Shown here in pieces: positions 15,980 to 25,670 of a DNA stretch of 64,000 nucleotides (positions within the stretch are counted from its first letter, which is position 1; the number at the start of each line of letters is the position of its first letter). The stretch comes from Zavarzinia aquatilis (GTDB lineage Bacteria; Pseudomonadota; Alphaproteobacteria; Zavarziniales; Zavarziniaceae): NCBI RefSeq assembly GCF_003173035.1, contig NZ_QGLE01000001.1, forward strand, positions 620,001-684,000. Direction: 5' to 3'. The notes under the pieces were generated by a model. It was not told the DNA's origin. It was given only the letters and a program-made list of their open reading frames with translations, and made no database searches. Both the position numbers and the translations under genes were made by a program.

Positions 15980-18808
15980 ATGACGACCGATTACAAGGCG
16001 ACCGTATTCCTTCCCGCCACGCCCTTCGAGATGCGGGCCGGGCTCGTGAAGAAGGAACCGGCGCTCATCGAACGCTGGGATCGTCTCGACCTTTATGGCC
16101 GGCTGCGCGCGACCCGCAAGGGGCGCGAGAAATTCGTCCTGCACGATGGCCCGCCCTATGCCAACGGCAACATCCACATCGGCACGGCGCTGAACAAGAT
16201 CCTGAAGGACGTGATCAACCGCAGCCAGTCGATGCTGGGCAAGGACGCGCCCTATGTCCCCGGCTGGGACTGCCACGGCCTGCCCATCGAATGGAAGATC
16301 GAGGAAAAATACCGCGCCGCCGGCAAGTCCAAGGACGCGGTGCCGGTCGCCGAATTCCGCCAGGAATGCCGGGCCTTCGCCGATCACTGGATCGGCGTGC
16401 AGAAGGCCGAGTTCCGCCGCCTCGGCGTCGAGGGCGACTGGTCGAACCCTTACCTGACCATGGACTTCAAGGCCGAGGCGAAGATCGTCGACGAATGCCT
16501 GAAGTTCCTGATGAATGGCGGCCTCTATCGCGGCGCCAAGCCCGTGATGTGGTCGGTGGTCGAGGAAACCGCGCTGGCCGAGGCGGAGGTCGAATATCAC
16601 GACCACACCTCGACCACGATCCATGTCCGCTTCCCGGTGGTCTCCGGCCCCGACGTCCTGAAGGGCGCCAGCATCGTCATCTGGACGACGACGCCCTGGA
16701 CCATGCCGGCCAACCGCGGCATCGCCTGCGCCGCCGACGCCGACTATGTCCGCGTGAAGGTGACCGAGGTCGCCGAAGGCAGCCGGGCCAAGGTTGGCGA
16801 AGCCCTCGTCGTCGCCGGCCCCCTGCTGACGGATGTGCTGAAGGCCGCCGGCATCACCGGCCACGAGATCGAGGCCGGCTTCCTCGGCGGCGAGATCGCC
16901 TTCAAGACCGTCTGCGCCCATCCCCTGCGCGGTCAGGGTTATGATTTCGACGTTCCGGTACTGGCCGGCGATTTCGTCACCATGGATACCGGCACGGGCT
17001 TCGTCCATATCGCGCCGAGCCATGGCGCCGACGACTTCGAGCTGGGCCGCAAGCATGGCCTGCCGGTGCCCGAACTGGTCGGCCCCAATGGCGCCTATCT
17101 CGACGATGTGCCGCTCTTCGCCGGCAAGAAGGTGCTGTGGCCGAACGGCAAGGAAGGCAACGCGAATTCGAGCGTGCTCGCCGCCATCGACGAGGCGGGC
17201 GGTCTGCTCGCCCAGGGCAAGCTGGTCCATTCCTATCCGCATTCCTGGCGCTCCAAGGCGCCGCTGATCTTCCGCGCGACGCCGCAGTGGTTCATCTCGA
17301 TGACCACCAACGACCTGCGTGACAAGGCGCTGACCGCCATCGACCAGGTGCAGTGGGTGCCGGCCGCCGGCCGCAACCGCATCCATTCGATGATCGCCAG
17401 CCGGCCGGACTGGGTGATCTCGCGCCAGCGCGCCTGGGGCGTGCCCATCACCCTCTTCGTCGACAGGAAGACCAACGAGCCCTTGCGCGACCCCGCGGTC
17501 AACGCCCGCATCGTCGAGGCGGTGGCGCAGGAAGGCGCCGATGCCTGGTTCACCTCGGCGCCGTCGCGCTTCCTCGGCGACGCTTACGATCCGGAAGGCT
17601 TCGAGCAGGTGATGGACATCCTCGATGTCTGGTTCGACTCCGGCTCGACCCATGCCTTCGTGCTCGAGGAGCGCGAGGAGCTGAAATGGCCGGCCGATCT
17701 CTACCTCGAAGGCTCGGACCAGCATCGCGGCTGGTTCCATTCCTCGCTGCTCGAGGCCTGCGGCACGCGCGGCCGCGCGCCCTATGAAGGCGTCGTCACC
17801 CATGGCTTCGTCGTCGACGGCCAGGGCCGCAAGATGTCGAAGTCGCTGGGCAACACCATCGCGCCGCAGAATGTCATCGACCAGAATGGCGCCGATATCC
17901 TGCGCCTGTGGGTCGCGACCTCGGACTTCTCCGAAGACCTGAAGATCGACAACGACATCCTGAAGGCCAAGGCGGAAATCTATCGCAAGCTGCGCAACAC
18001 GCTGCGCTACGTGATGGGCAGCCTCGACGGCTTCACCGAGGCAGAGCAGCTGGCCCCTGAAGACATGCCCGAACTCGACCGCTGGGTGCTGCACCGGGTG
18101 GCCGAACTCGACAAGGCCATGCGCGAGGGTTACCAGACCTATGAATTCCACCGTGCCTTCATGGCGCTGACGGATTTCTGCATCGGCGATCTCTCGGCCT
18201 TCTATTTCGACATCCGCAAGGATGCGATCTATTGCGATGCCCCCTCCTCGATCCGCCGCCGCGCGGTGCGCAGCGTGCTCGACATCCTCTTCAACTGCCT
18301 GACCGCCTGGGCCGCCCCGGTGCTGTGCTTCACCATGGAGGAAGCCTGGCTGACCCGGAACCCGGGTGACGAGGAAAGCATCCACCTGCGCGAGTTCCCG
18401 ACGGTGCCGGCCGAATGGCTTGACCCCACCCTCGCCGCCAAATGGACGCGCCTGCGCGACCTGCGGCTCGTTGTCACAGGCGCCCTCGAGATCGAGCGTC
18501 AGGAGAAGCGGATCGGCTCCAGCCTGCAGGCACGGCCTGTGGTGCACATCGCCGACGAGAGCCTGCTCGCCCTCGCCCAGACGGTCGATTTCGCTGAACT
18601 CGCCATCACCTCGGGCCTCGACCTCGTCGCGGGCGAAGGTCCGGCGGAAGCCTTCCGCCACGAGGAGGTAAAGGGTGTCGCGGTCGAGCCGAGGCCGGCC
18701 ACGGGCGAGAAATGCGTCCGCTGCTGGATGGTCCTGCCCGAGGTCGGCAGCCATGCCGACCATCCGGGCCTGTGCCACCGCTGCCACGATGTGGTCGCCC
18801 ATGGCTGA
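15980..18808 (+). CDS. ileS: isoleucyl-tRNA synthetase
   Basis: A 942-residue class I aminoacyl-tRNA synthetase. The HIGH-equivalent motif reads HIGT at 66-69 (GNIHIGTALNK), a variant I believe is common in alphaproteobacterial IleS. KMSKS is at 618-622. A C-terminal zinc site is formed by Cys912, Cys915, Cys932 and Cys935. The CP1 editing domain lies between. ATG 15980 (MTTDYKATVF) gives the family N-terminus, while an upstream extension to 15881 is open but unlike the family. It overlaps lspA by 8 bp. Confidence 0.97.
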   Translation: MTTDYKATVFLPATPFEMRAGLVKKEPALIERWDRLDLYGRLRATRKGREKFVLHDGPPYANGNIHIGTALNKILKDVINRSQSMLGKDAPYVPGWDCHGLPIEWKIEEKYRAAGKSKDAVPVAEFRQECRAFADHWIGVQKAEFRRLGVEGDWSNPYLTMDFKAEAKIVDECLKFLMNGGLYRGAKPVMWSVVEETALAEAEVEYHDHTSTTIHVRFPVVSGPDVLKGASIVIWTTTPWTMPANRGIACAADADYVRVKVTEVAEGSRAKVGEALVVAGPLLTDVLKAAGITGHEIEAGFLGGEIAFKTVCAHPLRGQGYDFDVPVLAGDFVTMDTGTGFVHIAPSHGADDFELGRKHGLPVPELVGPNGAYLDDVPLFAGKKVLWPNGKEGNANSSVLAAIDEAGGLLAQGKLVHSYPHSWRSKAPLIFRATPQWFISMTTNDLRDKALTAIDQVQWVPAAGRNRIHSMIASRPDWVISRQRAWGVPITLFVDRKTNEPLRDPAVNARIVEAVAQEGADAWFTSAPSRFLGDAYDPEGFEQVMDILDVWFDSGSTHAFVLEEREELKWPADLYLEGSDQHRGWFHSSLLEACGTRGRAPYEGVVTHGFVVDGQGRKMSKSLGNTIAPQNVIDQNGADILRLWVATSDFSEDLKIDNDILKAKAEIYRKLRNTLRYVMGSLDGFTEAEQLAPEDMPELDRWVLHRVAELDKAMREGYQTYEFHRAFMALTDFCIGDLSAFYFDIRKDAIYCDAPSSIRRRAVRSVLDILFNCLTAWAAPVLCFTMEEAWLTRNPGDEESIHLREFPTVPAEWLDPTLAAKWTRLRDLRLVVTGALEIERQEKRIGSSLQARPVVHIADESLLALAQTVDFAELAITSGLDLVAGEGPAEAFRHEEVKGVAVEPRPATGEKCVRCWMVLPEVGSHADHPGLCHRCHDVVAHG

Positions 18809-19298
18809 GCGGCGCCTCCGGCTCTTCGGTCTCGTCCTGTTCGCGGCGATCCTCGTCTCGGACAGGCTGTTGAAGGAGTTCCTTGTGCCGTTGCTCAACG
18901 GGCAGGACCCGATCGTCGTCACCCCCTTCTTCAATCTCGTCATGGTGTGGAACCGGGGTGTCAGCTTTGGCCTGTTCCAGCAGGGGGACGATATCGGTCG
19001 TTACCTGCTGACGGGATTCGCCATCATCGTCGGGTTGTTCCTCCTCGTCTGGATGTTGCGCTCTCATACCCGGCTCGCGGTGACTGGCCTCGCCATGGTT
19101 GCGGCAGGGGCTCTTGGCAACGCCTATGACCGTATAGTCTTCGGCGCCGTCGCCGATTTTCTGGACTTTCACCTTTCGGGCTATCATTTCTGGGCTTTCA
19201 ACGTGGCCGATTCCGGGATCACCATCGGCGTCGGCCTGTTGTTGCTCGACGCCTTCCGCGCGCGACCGGATTCGGTTGCTGCGTCCAAGGAGCAGTGA
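18801..19298 (+). CDS. lspA: Lipoprotein signal peptidase
   Basis: A 165-residue inner-membrane aspartyl protease that removes lipoprotein signal peptides after diacylglyceryl transfer. The conserved tail GNAYDR...GAVADF...FNVADSGI provides the catalytic pair Asp119 and Asp137. Four transmembrane segments are visible (about 7-24, 66-86, 94-110 and 132-152). The start codon lies inside the end of ileS, so translation is coupled. The next gene encodes a lipoprotein that would be one of its substrates. Confidence 0.95.
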   Translation: MAERRLRLFGLVLFAAILVSDRLLKEFLVPLLNGQDPIVVTPFFNLVMVWNRGVSFGLFQQGDDIGRYLLTGFAIIVGLFLLVWMLRSHTRLAVTGLAMVAAGALGNAYDRIVFGAVADFLDFHLSGYHFWAFNVADSGITIGVGLLLLDAFRARPDSVAASKEQ

Positions 19299-19300
19299 AG

Positions 19301-19903
19301 ATGAGTGTGGTCATCCGTTCGTCCCGCCGGCTCGGCCTTTGCGCCGTCGGCATCGGTGCCATTCTGCTGACCGGCTGCGGTGGCGGCGACGTGCGCGAGC
19401 AGCTCGGTCTGTCGCGCCGGGCACCCGATGAGTTCGCGGTCGTGACCCAGGCCCCCCTGGCCATGCCGCCGGATTATACCCTGCGTCCGCCCGCCCCCGG
19501 CGCCCTGCCGACCCAGCAGGCCAATCCCGAGCGCTCGGCCTCGGCCGCCGTCTTCGGGGCGACCCTGCCGGAAGGCCCGGCCGCCGGCGCCCCGGTCGGG
19601 GTCGGCGCGGCCCAGCCGCCCGGCTCGCTCGAACAGCAGTTCCTGTCCGCGGCGGGCGCGGGCAAGGCCGACCCTTCGATCCGCGAAACCCTGAACCGCG
19701 AGAGCGGCGCCCTCGCTGAAAAGAGCGGCACCTTCGCGCAGGAGGTTCTCGGCATCACCAACGACCCCACGGAAATCCTGGTCAACGCTCCTGAGGAAGC
19801 CCGGCGCCTCCGTCAGAACGCCGCGGCCGGCCTTCCGGCGACCACGGGCGACACGCCCGAAATCAAGCGAGGGAACCCGGGGCTGCTTCAAGGTGTTTTC
19901 TGA
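19301..19903 (+). CDS. DUF3035 lipoprotein (BamF-like)
   Basis: A 200-residue lipoprotein with lipobox LLTGC (Cys26) and a Pro/Ala-rich disordered middle. The region RRAPDEFAVVTQAPLAMPPDY (about 38-58) is the hallmark of PF11233/DUF3035, a family I recall being linked to BamF, an alphaproteobacterial accessory subunit of the outer-membrane protein assembly machine. AAGGAG lies eight bases upstream of ATG 19301. It directly follows lspA, as expected in Rhodospirillales-like genomes. The Bam role is inferred from family knowledge. Confidence 0.82.
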   Translation: MSVVIRSSRRLGLCAVGIGAILLTGCGGGDVREQLGLSRRAPDEFAVVTQAPLAMPPDYTLRPPAPGALPTQQANPERSASAAVFGATLPEGPAAGAPVGVGAAQPPGSLEQQFLSAAGAGKADPSIRETLNRESGALAEKSGTFAQEVLGITNDPTEILVNAPEEARRLRQNAAAGLPATTGDTPEIKRGNPGLLQGVF

Positions 19904-20044
19904 TCGTGCATGAGCCATGCACGTCCACACCTGGGCACCCCGATGTTCGCTACCGACGCAACTCTTGATTTCGGCACCCGCATACCGCTTCGTTCGCAAA
20001 GGCGATATTTGCCCGCCTCCGGGCGACCGACGACTGGGGCATTG

Positions 20045-21379
20045 ATGTTGAGGACCACCCCTGTGGAGCAGACTCCGGGATCGACCGAGCCCAGCTTCGT
20101 CCAGGCGATCGGCGAATGCGCGAACGGCAAGCTCGCGAGCGGTGATATCGCGCGTCGTCTGTCGGAGACCAGGGCCGTGCTGGCCCGTCTTGGCGATCAG
20201 GTGCGCGATGGCTCCCTGCCCCATTTCACCATTCCCTATCGCACCGATGACCTGATCGAGCAGGCCCAGGTCGCGCGGGCCATCGTCTCGACGGCGGAAC
20301 AGGTCGTGCTGCTCGGCACCGGCGGTTCGTCGCTCGGGCCTCAGGCCATTGCCCAGCTGGTCCAGACCCCGTTCAGCGGCGCCCCCGGCCGGCCGCGGCT
20401 CGGCTTCCTCGACAATCTCGATCCGGCCGGCCTCGCCGCCGCGATGAATGCCAGCGATCTGCCCAACATGCATTTCCTGGTCGCGTCCAAATCCGGCACC
20501 ACGGCCGAGACCATCGCCCAGTTGCTGGTCGTCATCGACGCGCTCGAAGATGCCGGTTATCGCCGCGATGCCATCGGGCGTCATTTCACCGTCGTGACCG
20601 AACCCAAGGACAGCCTGCTGCGCCAGATCGGCCAGCATTTCGGCGCCCGCATCATCGACCACGACCCCAATCTGGGCGGCCGCTACGCTGTCCTGTCGGT
20701 CATCGGCATGTTGCCGGCGATGATCCTTGGCCTCGACCCCATCGCCTTCCGGCGCGGCGCGGCGCGGGTTCTCGAACAGAACATCAACGCGGCGAACCCC
20801 GCGGACGCCCCTGCGGCCGTCGGCGCGGCGATTTCGGTCGCGGCTTCGGATTGCGGCCTGTCGCAGACCGTCATGCTCGGTTATGGCGACCGGCTGGAGA
20901 AACTGGCCGCCTGGTGGCGCCAGCTTTGGGCGGAATCCCTCGGCAAGCAGGGCAAGGGCACGACGCCGATCACGGCGATCGGTCCGGTCGATCAGCATAG
21001 CCAGCTCCAGCTTTATCTGGACGGCCCGGACGACAAGCTGTTCACCGTCATCGACCTCGCCACCAAGGGCAGGGGCACGGTGATCCGGCCCGACCTCGCC
21101 GACGATCCGTCGCTGTCGTTCCTGGCCGGGCGTCGCATCGGCGACGTCGTCGCCGCTCAGGCGCGGGCCACTGGCGATACGCTGGTGCAGTTCAATCGCC
21201 CTGTGCGCCGCCTGACCATCCCGCGCTACGACGAAGAGGCGCTGGGTGGGCTGTTCATGCACTTCACCCTGGAAACGCTGATCGCCGCCGACCTGCTCGG
21301 GGTCGATCCCTTCGACCAGCCGGCGGTCGAGAATGGCAAGCAGCTGACCCGCCAGTATCTGGCGACCGGCAGCTACTGA
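20045..21379 (+). CDS. pgi: glucose-6-phosphate isomerase
   Basis: A 444-residue sugar isomerase interconverting glucose-6-P and fructose-6-P. The SIS-fold phosphate-binding loops [13 protein letters not shown] and [10 protein letters not shown] are visible. The frame is open back to 19910, but those first 45 residues look unlike a Pgi N-terminus. ATG 20045 has GGGG five bases upstream and starts MLRTTPVEQ, so it is preferred. The 140 bp before it are presumed leader/promoter. It ends 17 bp before the possible mutL start, at a strong hairpin. Confidence 0.92.
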   Translation: MLRTTPVEQTPGSTEPSFVQAIGECANGKLASGDIARRLSETRAVLARLGDQVRDGSLPHFTIPYRTDDLIEQAQVARAIVSTAEQVVLLGTGGSSLGPQAIAQLVQTPFSGAPGRPRLGFLDNLDPAGLAAAMNASDLPNMHFLVASKSGTTAETIAQLLVVIDALEDAGYRRDAIGRHFTVVTEPKDSLLRQIGQHFGARIIDHDPNLGGRYAVLSVIGMLPAMILGLDPIAFRRGAARVLEQNINAANPADAPAAVGAAISVAASDCGLSQTVMLGYGDRLEKLAAWWRQLWAESLGKQGKGTTPITAIGPVDQHSQLQLYLDGPDDKLFTVIDLATKGRGTVIRPDLADDPSLSFLAGRRIGDVVAAQARATGDTLVQFNRPVRRLTIPRYDEEALGGLFMHFTLETLIAADLLGVDPFDQPAVENGKQLTRQYLATGSY

Positions 21380-21392
21380 CTGCAAGGACGGC

Positions 21393-21420
21393 GCGCATGG
21401 GGCATGATGGCCCCATGCGC
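21393..21420 (+). promoter_or_regulatory. Perfect hairpin over the mutL start codons
   Basis: An 11-bp perfect inverted repeat, GCGCATGGGGC (21393-21403) and GCCCCATGCGC (21410-21420), with loop ATGATG. Both in-frame candidate mutL initiation codons (21397 and 21415) sit inside the stem. No T tract follows, so it looks more like a structure that masks mutL initiation than a terminator of pgi, though either is possible. Confidence 0.6.
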
Positions 21421-23229
21421 ATCCGTCTTCTGCCCGAATCGACCGTCAACCGTATCGCTGCCGGCGAGGTCGTCGAACGTCCGGCCAGTGCCGTCAAGGA
21501 ACTGGTCGAAAATGCCATAGACGCCGGCGCGGGCCGCGTCGATGTTGTCGTCGAGAACGGCGGCCGGACCCTGATCCGTGTCGCCGACGACGGCTTCGGC
21601 ATGAGCGCCGATGAACTTGCCCTGGCGATCGAACGCCACGCCACCTCGAAACTGCCCGACGACAATCTCGACGCCATCGACAGTTTCGGTTTCCGTGGCG
21701 AGGCCCTGCCCTCCATCGGCTCCGTCGCCCGGCTCGACATCGCCAGCCGCGCCCGCGGCAGCGACGAGGCCTGGTCGATCCGCGTCGATGGCGGCGCCAA
21801 GCACGAGGTGGAGCCGGCGGCGATCAATGCCGGCACGCGGGTCGAGGTGCGGGACCTGTTCTACGCGACACCGGCACGCCTGAAGTTCCTCAAGAGCGAG
21901 CAGGCGGAATATCAGGCCATCGCCGACGTGATGCGGCGCATCGCCCTGTCCCACCCCGGTGTCGGCTTCACCCTGTCGGACGGCGCCCGCCTCGCCCTGC
22001 GCTTTCCGGCCGAGACCGCGCTCGACCCCGAGGATGCCCGGCGCAACCGGATCGCCGCCGTGATCGGCCGCGACTTCGCCGACAATGCCCTTGCCATCGA
22101 CGCCGAGCGGGAAGGCCTGCGGCTGGTCGGTTTCGCCAGTCTGCCAACCTATGCGCGGGCGACCGCCGCCCACCAATATCTCTTCGTCAACGGCCGGCCG
22201 GTGAAGGACAAGCTGCTGACCGGGGCCGTGCGCGGCGCCTACGCCGACTTCCTCGCTCGGGACCGGCACCCGGCGGTCGCGCTCTATCTCACGCTCGACG
22301 GCCGCCTCGTCGATGTGAACGTGCATCCGGCCAAGGCGGAAGTGCGGTTCCGCGATCCCGGGCTGGTGCGCGGGCTGATCGTCGGCGCGCTGCGCCACGC
22401 CCTGTCCGAGGCCGGTCACCGCGCCTCGACCACGGTCGCGGGCGCGGCCCTGGGGGCCTTCCGTCCCGCCGACCTGCCCTTGCCGCCGCGCAGCCCGGGC
22501 TTTGCCTTCTCGGGCGGTCCGGCCCGGCCGAGCCTGTCGGAGCGCACCGCCGCCTATGCCTTTCAGGCGCCCATGGATGCCACACCGGGTGTCGCCACGC
22601 CGCCGCCCGCCGCCGTTACCGCCCATGACGAGGTAGCGGCACTGGCGCAGCCGCTGGGCGTGCCGCGTGGCCAGCTGCATCTGACCTATATCGTCGCCGA
22701 GACCAGCCACGGCCTTATCCTCGTCGACCAGCACGCGGCGCACGAGCGGCTGGTCTACGAGCGGATGAAGAAAGCCATGGCGTCAGACGGCGGCGTGAAG
22801 CGACAGATGCTGCTGATCCCCGAAGTGGTCGATCTCGATGGCGACGGCGCCGCCCGCATCGCCGCCAAGGCCGACGATCTCGCCCGTCTCGGCCTCGTCG
22901 TCGAGGCTTTCGGCCAGGGCGCGGTCGTCGTCCGGGAAGTGCCGGCCCTGCTTGGCCGGCTCGACGTGCCGGGGCTTGTCCGCGACCTTGCCGACGAAAT
23001 CGCGGAACTGGGCGATTCCTTCGCGCTCGAGGAAAAGCTGGCCGATGTCTGCGGCACCCTCGCCTGTCATTCGGCGGTGCGGGCCGGGCGCCGCCTCACC
23101 CTGCCCGAAATGGACGCGCTCCTCCGCGAGATGGAGGCGACGCCCCATTCCGGCCAGTGCAACCACGGCCGCCCGACCTATGTCGAGTTGAAACTGCCCG
23201 ATATCGAACGGCTGTTCGGCCGGCGCTGA
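21397..23229 (+). CDS. mutL: DNA mismatch repair protein MutL
   Basis: A 610-residue GHKL ATPase that couples MutS mismatch recognition to excision. The ATPase motifs [19 protein letters not shown] and FGFRGEAL lie in the first 110 residues. The C-terminal domain carries the endonuclease motif [12 protein letters not shown] (from Asp444, DQHAx2Ex4E type) and the metal-site element CNHGRP (Cys588). It is therefore a nicking MutL, as expected for an organism without MutH. Start 21397 has AAGGA eight bases upstream; ATG 21415 (MRIRLLPES) matches the usual N-terminus and remains possible. Stops of mutL and rsmD abut. Confidence 0.95.
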   Translation: MGHDGPMRIRLLPESTVNRIAAGEVVERPASAVKELVENAIDAGAGRVDVVVENGGRTLIRVADDGFGMSADELALAIERHATSKLPDDNLDAIDSFGFRGEALPSIGSVARLDIASRARGSDEAWSIRVDGGAKHEVEPAAINAGTRVEVRDLFYATPARLKFLKSEQAEYQAIADVMRRIALSHPGVGFTLSDGARLALRFPAETALDPEDARRNRIAAVIGRDFADNALAIDAEREGLRLVGFASLPTYARATAAHQYLFVNGRPVKDKLLTGAVRGAYADFLARDRHPAVALYLTLDGRLVDVNVHPAKAEVRFRDPGLVRGLIVGALRHALSEAGHRASTTVAGAALGAFRPADLPLPPRSPGFAFSGGPARPSLSERTAAYAFQAPMDATPGVATPPPAAVTAHDEVAALAQPLGVPRGQLHLTYIVAETSHGLILVDQHAAHERLVYERMKKAMASDGGVKRQMLLIPEVVDLDGDGAARIAAKADDLARLGLVVEAFGQGAVVVREVPALLGRLDVPGLVRDLADEIAELGDSFALEEKLADVCGTLACHSAVRAGRRLTLPEMDALLREMEATPHSGQCNHGRPTYVELKLPDIERLFGRR

Positions 23230-23778
23230 TCAGCCGCGCGACAGGAAGGTGACGGCGCCCTTGCCATAGGTCCGCCGCTCCTCGGCCACGAAGCCTTCCG
23301 GCCAGACCGGGTCTTCCCGCCGGTCGTGTTCGGCGATGACGAGCACCCCCGGCGACAGCCAGCCGCCAGCGTCGAGGGCGGAGAGCGCGGCCTCGCACAG
23401 GCCCTTGCCATAGGGCGGGTCGAGAAAGGCGATATCGGCCACAAAGCCGGGCGGCGGCGCGCCGGGTTTGGTCGCGTCGCGGCCGAGCACGACACAGGCC
23501 CCCTCGCCCCGCAGCCGCTTCACATTCTCGGTCACCAGCTTCAGCGCGGTGCCATCCTTCTCGATCAGGACGACCCGGGCTGCGCCTCGGGAATAGGCTT
23601 CCAGCCCCATGGCCCCGGTGCCGGCGAAAACATCGAGCACCCGCGCCTCCGCCGGCAGGCCGCGCGTGCTCAGGATGTTGAACACCGCCTCGCGCAGGCG
23701 GTCGCTGGACGGGCGGATGCTGCGGTCCTCGGGCTCCGCGAGGAGCTTGCCGCGATTACGGCCGGCGACGATTCGCAT
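23230..23778 (-). CDS. rsmD: 16S rRNA (guanine-966-N2) methyltransferase
   Basis: A 182-residue Rossmann methyltransferase acting on G966 of 16S rRNA. SAM motif I is FAGTGAMGLE (51-60), the catalytic motif is DPPY (120-123), and the N-terminal MRIVAGRNRGKLL plus RPSSDRLREAVFNIL (about 22-36) are RsmD signatures. Its start lies inside the end of rluB (22-bp overlap) on the same strand, giving an rluB-rsmD unit of rRNA-modifying enzymes that is common in alphaproteobacteria. Confidence 0.94.
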   Translation of the reverse strand: MRIVAGRNRGKLLAEPEDRSIRPSSDRLREAVFNILSTRGLPAEARVLDVFAGTGAMGLEAYSRGAARVVLIEKDGTALKLVTENVKRLRGEGACVVLGRDATKPGAPPPGFVADIAFLDPPYGKGLCEAALSALDAGGWLSPGVLVIAEHDRREDPVWPEGFVAEERRTYGKGAVTFLSRG

Positions 23779-25183
23779 CGCGCGGTCCTTTCGTCGAACG
23801 GGTGGGACGGTCACCGGCGGGGCGGGCCGGCTTCTCGCCGCGCGGCTTGTCGCCGGTCGGCGGACGGGAGGCCGGGCGGCGCCCTTCTGTTTTCATGCCT
23901 TCGGGCTTAGGCCCGAAGGGCTTTCGACCTTCGGACTTGGCACCTTCAGGCTTCGCGCCGAAAGACCGGCGCCCCTCCGGCCGCTCCCCTTCGCTCTTCG
24001 ATCCGAACGGCTTCCGACCCTCGGGCTTGCCGCCTTCGGGTTTCGCGCCGAAAGACCGGCGCCCCTCCGGCCGCTCCCCTTCGCTCTTCGATCCGAACGT
24101 CTTCCGACCCTCGGGCTTGCCGCCTTCGGGTTTCGCGCCGAAGGACTTACGGCGCTCCGGCCCCTCCCCTTCGCTCTTCGATCCGAACGGCTTCCGACCC
24201 TCGGGCTTGCCGCCTTCGGGTTTCGCGCCGGAGGACTTGCGGCGCTCCGGCCTCGCCGCTGCATCGCGGCCGGCGGGCGCGGCCTTGCCGGCGCGGGCAG
24301 GCTCGGCCGGGGCTTCGGCCTTGTCCGCGCGGAGCGGTTTCGGCGGCTTTGGGGCGGGCTTTTCGTAGAGGACTTCCTCACCCCGCAGGATTTTGTCGAC
24401 GATGGCCTGCCCAATGGGCGCGACGTCGCCCGCCTCCAGCTTCTCGATATCGAAGGGGCCGTAGGACACGCGCAGCAGCCGGTTCACCGACAGGCGCAGA
24501 TGGTCCATCACCTTGCGGATTTCGCGGTTCTTGCCCTCGGTCAGGCTGACATAGAGCCAGGCGTTCAGGCCGCCGATACGGTCGATCTCGACCTCGATCG
24601 AGCCGTAACGGACACCGTCGATGGTGATGCCCTTCTTCAGGGCTTCCAGCCGGCCGACGTCGATCTCGCCCGCGACCCGGACCTTGTAGTGGCGGACCCA
24701 GCCGTTGCTGGGCAATTCCAGCTTGCGGGCCAGCTCGCCATCGTTGGTCAGCAGCAGCAGTCCTTCGGAATTCAGGTCGAGCCGGCCGACCGAAATCACC
24801 CGGGGCAGGCCCTGACTGCGCAGGAAGTCGAACACGGTCACCCGGCCCTGATCGTCCTTGTGCGAGACGACGAGGCCACGCGGCTTGTGAAAGCGCCACA
24901 GCCGGGCCTTGGCCGGGGTGCCCACCACCTTGCCATCGACGGTGATCCGCTCCGCACCCGTGACCTTGAAGGCCGGGCTGTTCAGGGTGACGCCGTCGAC
25001 CGCGACCTTGCCCTCCTCGATCAGCTTCTCGGCGTCGCGGCGCGAGCAGATACCGGCGCGGGCGAGATATTTCGCGATTCGCTCCGGCCCGTCGTCCACC
25101 GCCGTTTCGGGCGGGGTGGCGGACTTGGCCTCTGGCTTGGCCTTGGCGGCCGGGGTCTTGCGGGGTTTTTCGTTTGTCGACAT
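23756..25183 (-). CDS. rluB: rRNA pseudouridine synthase RluB-like with repetitive C-terminal tail
   Basis: A 475-residue protein. An S4 RNA-binding domain (about 34-80, ARAGICSRRDAEKLI) is followed by a RsuA/RluB-type catalytic domain with GRLDLNSEGLLLLTNDG (133-149), Asp136 being the catalytic residue; it likely makes a pseudouridine in 23S rRNA helix 80/89. After about residue 265 the chain becomes a long, basic, disordered tail rich in Lys, Arg, Glu, Gly and Pro, encoded by a 90-bp tandem repeat. Basic RluB tails are common in alphaproteobacteria, but the repeat is striking here. It diverges from tadA with 33 bp between starts. Confidence 0.9.
   Translation of the reverse strand: MSTNEKPRKTPAAKAKPEAKSATPPETAVDDGPERIAKYLARAGICSRRDAEKLIEEGKVAVDGVTLNSPAFKVTGAERITVDGKVVGTPAKARLWRFHKPRGLVVSHKDDQGRVTVFDFLRSQGLPRVISVGRLDLNSEGLLLLTNDGELARKLELPSNGWVRHYKVRVAGEIDVGRLEALKKGITIDGVRYGSIEVEIDRIGGLNAWLYVSLTEGKNREIRKVMDHLRLSVNRLLRVSYGPFDIEKLEAGDVAPIGQAIVDKILRGEEVLYEKPAPKPPKPLRADKAEAPAEPARAGKAAPAGRDAAARPERRKSSGAKPEGGKPEGRKPFGSKSEGEGPERRKSFGAKPEGGKPEGRKTFGSKSEGERPEGRRSFGAKPEGGKPEGRKPFGSKSEGERPEGRRSFGAKPEGAKSEGRKPFGPKPEGMKTEGRRPASRPPTGDKPRGEKPARPAGDRPTRSTKGPRDANRRRP
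23911..24254. repeat. 90-bp tandem repeat inside rluB
   Basis: Landmark positions 23961, 24051, 24141 and 24231 begin equivalent sequence, giving a 90-bp period (30 codons) over nearly four units. Two units (23951-24040 and 24041-24130) differ at only 2 of 90 positions; the outer ones are more diverged. The encoded unit contains KPEGGKPEGRK, FGSKSEGE and RRSFGA. The period is a multiple of three, so copy-number change keeps the frame. Confidence 0.9.
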
Positions 25184-25216
25184 GGCGGGATCATAGTCGT
25201 GTAATTTCGTTATGCC

Positions 25217-25666
25217 ATGACCAAGACGCCGATGGATATCGCCCTCGACGAAGCCCGGGCCGCCGCCGCGCGCGGCGAAGTGCCGGTGGGTGCCGTCATT
25301 CTCGATCCCGCCAGCCGGCAGGTGGTCGCCGCCGCCGGCAACCGGACGCGCGAATTGAACGATCCGACCGCCCATGCCGAGGTGCTGGCGATCCGCGCCG
25401 CCTGCGCCCGCCTCGGCGACGAGCGCCTGACCGGCCTCGATCTCTATGTCACGCTGGAGCCCTGCGCCATGTGCGCGGGCGCCATTTCCTTCGCCCGGCT
25501 GCGCCGGCTTTACTTCGGCGCCGACGATCCGAAGGGCGGCGCCGTCGCCAGCGGCCCCCGCTTCTTCGCGCAGGCGACCTGCCACCATGCGCCGGAGGTT
25601 TACGACGGCATCGGCGGCGAGGCGGCGGCCGAGCTGCTGAAAGCCTTCTTCCGCGACAGACGCTGA
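25217..25666 (+). CDS. tadA: tRNA adenosine-34 deaminase
   Basis: A 149-residue zinc deaminase that converts A34 to inosine in tRNA-Arg(ACG). The zinc site is His53 and Glu55 in PTAHAEVLAIR and Cys83/Cys86 in EPCAMCAGAI, Glu55 being the proton shuttle. GNRTRELNDPTAHAE and the tail ALISFARLRRLYFGADDPKGGA-like region fit TadA better than CMP or guanine deaminases. It is divergently transcribed from rluB, sharing a 33-bp intergenic region. Confidence 0.92.
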   Translation: MTKTPMDIALDEARAAAARGEVPVGAVILDPASRQVVAAAGNRTRELNDPTAHAEVLAIRAACARLGDERLTGLDLYVTLEPCAMCAGAISFARLRRLYFGADDPKGGAVASGPRFFAQATCHHAPEVYDGIGGEAAAELLKAFFRDRR

Positions 25667-25670
25667 ACCG

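Noticed and set aside
15959-18943. A 994-codon open frame on the minus strand opposite ileS
   Set aside because: It mirrors the strong third-position GC bias of ileS, has no recognisable domains and covers a fully supported IleS.
19910-20044. Longer Pgi N-terminus
   Set aside because: The 45 residues lack family similarity, while ATG 20045 has a good ribosome-binding site.
19184-21385. A 733-codon minus-strand frame opposite the bamF-like gene and pgi
   Set aside because: Antisense shadow of two supported genes; no start context or domain.
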